Part shown: piece after piece, positions 7,953 through 8,217 of the stretch | Position numbering within the stretch: the first letter of the stretch is position 1 | How the letters are laid out: each line of letters starts with the position of its first letter | Origin: Hyphomicrobiales bacterium | GTDB taxonomy: Bacteria > Pseudomonadota > Alphaproteobacteria > Rhizobiales > Beijerinckiaceae | DNA: 8,217 nucleotides | Assembly (NCBI GenBank): GCA_028290085.1 | Contig: JAQGKN010000095.1 | Span: forward strand, 1-8,217 | Direction of reading: 5' to 3' | Program-made: the position numbers and the translations under genes | Notes under the pieces: generated by a model | The model's input: the letters and a program-made list of their open reading frames with translations, nothing else | What the model was told of the DNA's origin: nothing | Database searches by the model: none

Positions 7953-7958
7953 TTTCAG

Positions 7959-8217
7959 ATGCGTCTTTATTTGAAAGCCAGTCTCTTCATAGGCTTTGCG
8001 CTCACTGCCACCGATGCGTCCGCACAAGCCGCCAAGCCGGAAGCCGCTCCGGCCCCGAAGCCCTCACCCGTCAGCACGCAGCCGCAGAGCACCTCGGCCA
8101 CCTATGGCGATTGGGCTCTGGTCTGCCAGCAGGTTATTCTGACCGGCACCGAGACACGGCGCATCTGTGAGATTTCGCAGACCCTGCAAGCCCAAGGCGC
8201 CAAGGATCCGATTGCGC
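7959..8217 (+). CDS. Invasion-associated locus B (IalB) family exported protein, 5' part
   Basis: The first 86 codons of a secreted protein that runs off the right edge. A signal peptide (1-22) has a basic start, a hydrophobic core LFIGFALTA, and a cleavage site ASA|QA. A Pro/Ala/Lys/Ser-rich linker (about 23-47) follows. The IalB domain then begins with YGDWALVCQ (49-57) and RRICEISQTLQ (67-77), with its two early cysteines (56 and 70) probably forming a periplasmic disulphide. IalB was named from Bartonella, where it is linked to red-cell invasion, but homologues are widespread in free-living alphaproteobacteria, where their role is poorly known. The gene is 82 bases after the transporter stop on the same strand and could be co-transcribed. 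The missing C-terminal half prevents a check of the full domain. Confidence 0.85.
   Translation, partial: MRLYLKASLFIGFALTATDASAQAAKPEAAPAPKPSPVSTQPQSTSATYGDWALVCQQVILTGTETRRICEISQTLQAQGAKDPIA

Noticed and set aside
7940..8170. Plus-strand frame overlapping the IalB gene
   Set aside because: It is Arg/His/Ser-rich and lacks a ribosome site, while the overlapping ATG at 7959 has a strong site, a signal peptide and IalB motifs.

Overview
The window looks like a GC-rich alphaproteobacterial chromosome, most likely Hyphomicrobiales (rhizobia, Methylobacterium or Beijerinckiaceae-type). I infer this from the gene order cheY-cheA-cheW-cheR-cheB-cheY, from an alphaproteobacterial-style flagellin C-terminus, and from an invasion-associated locus B (IalB) family gene at the right edge. 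No marker here fixes the genus.

Region 1 (1-5252) is a compact plus-strand chemotaxis operon. It holds the 3' end of a cheY, then cheA, cheW, cheR, cheB and a second cheY, with short gaps or ATGA-type stop/start overlaps. CheA phosphorylates CheB and the CheY proteins, CheW links CheA to receptors, and CheR and CheB add and remove receptor methyl groups. All catalytic residues I looked for are present. No receptor gene, cheD or cheZ is seen. The operon promoter lies left of the window.

Region 2 (5254-5763) is a probable scar at the operon's end. A well-placed ATG with a ribosome binding site opens a frame that is soon out of phase with an intact reading frame for only the C-terminal part of a flagellin. 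A strong rho-independent terminator follows.

Region 3 (5764-6149) is non-coding. It contains two close inverted repeats and a T-rich leader.

Region 4 (6150-7876) encodes a two-partner-secretion outer-membrane transporter (TpsB, ShlB/FhaC/HecB type) split by a one-base deletion near 6513. No TpsA substrate gene is visible. Region 5 (7959-8217) is the start of an exported IalB-family protein cut by the window edge.

I see no convincing new multi-gene system. The items most worth a second look are the flagellin fragment at the end of the che operon, the single-base lesion in the transporter, and the inverted repeats upstream of it.
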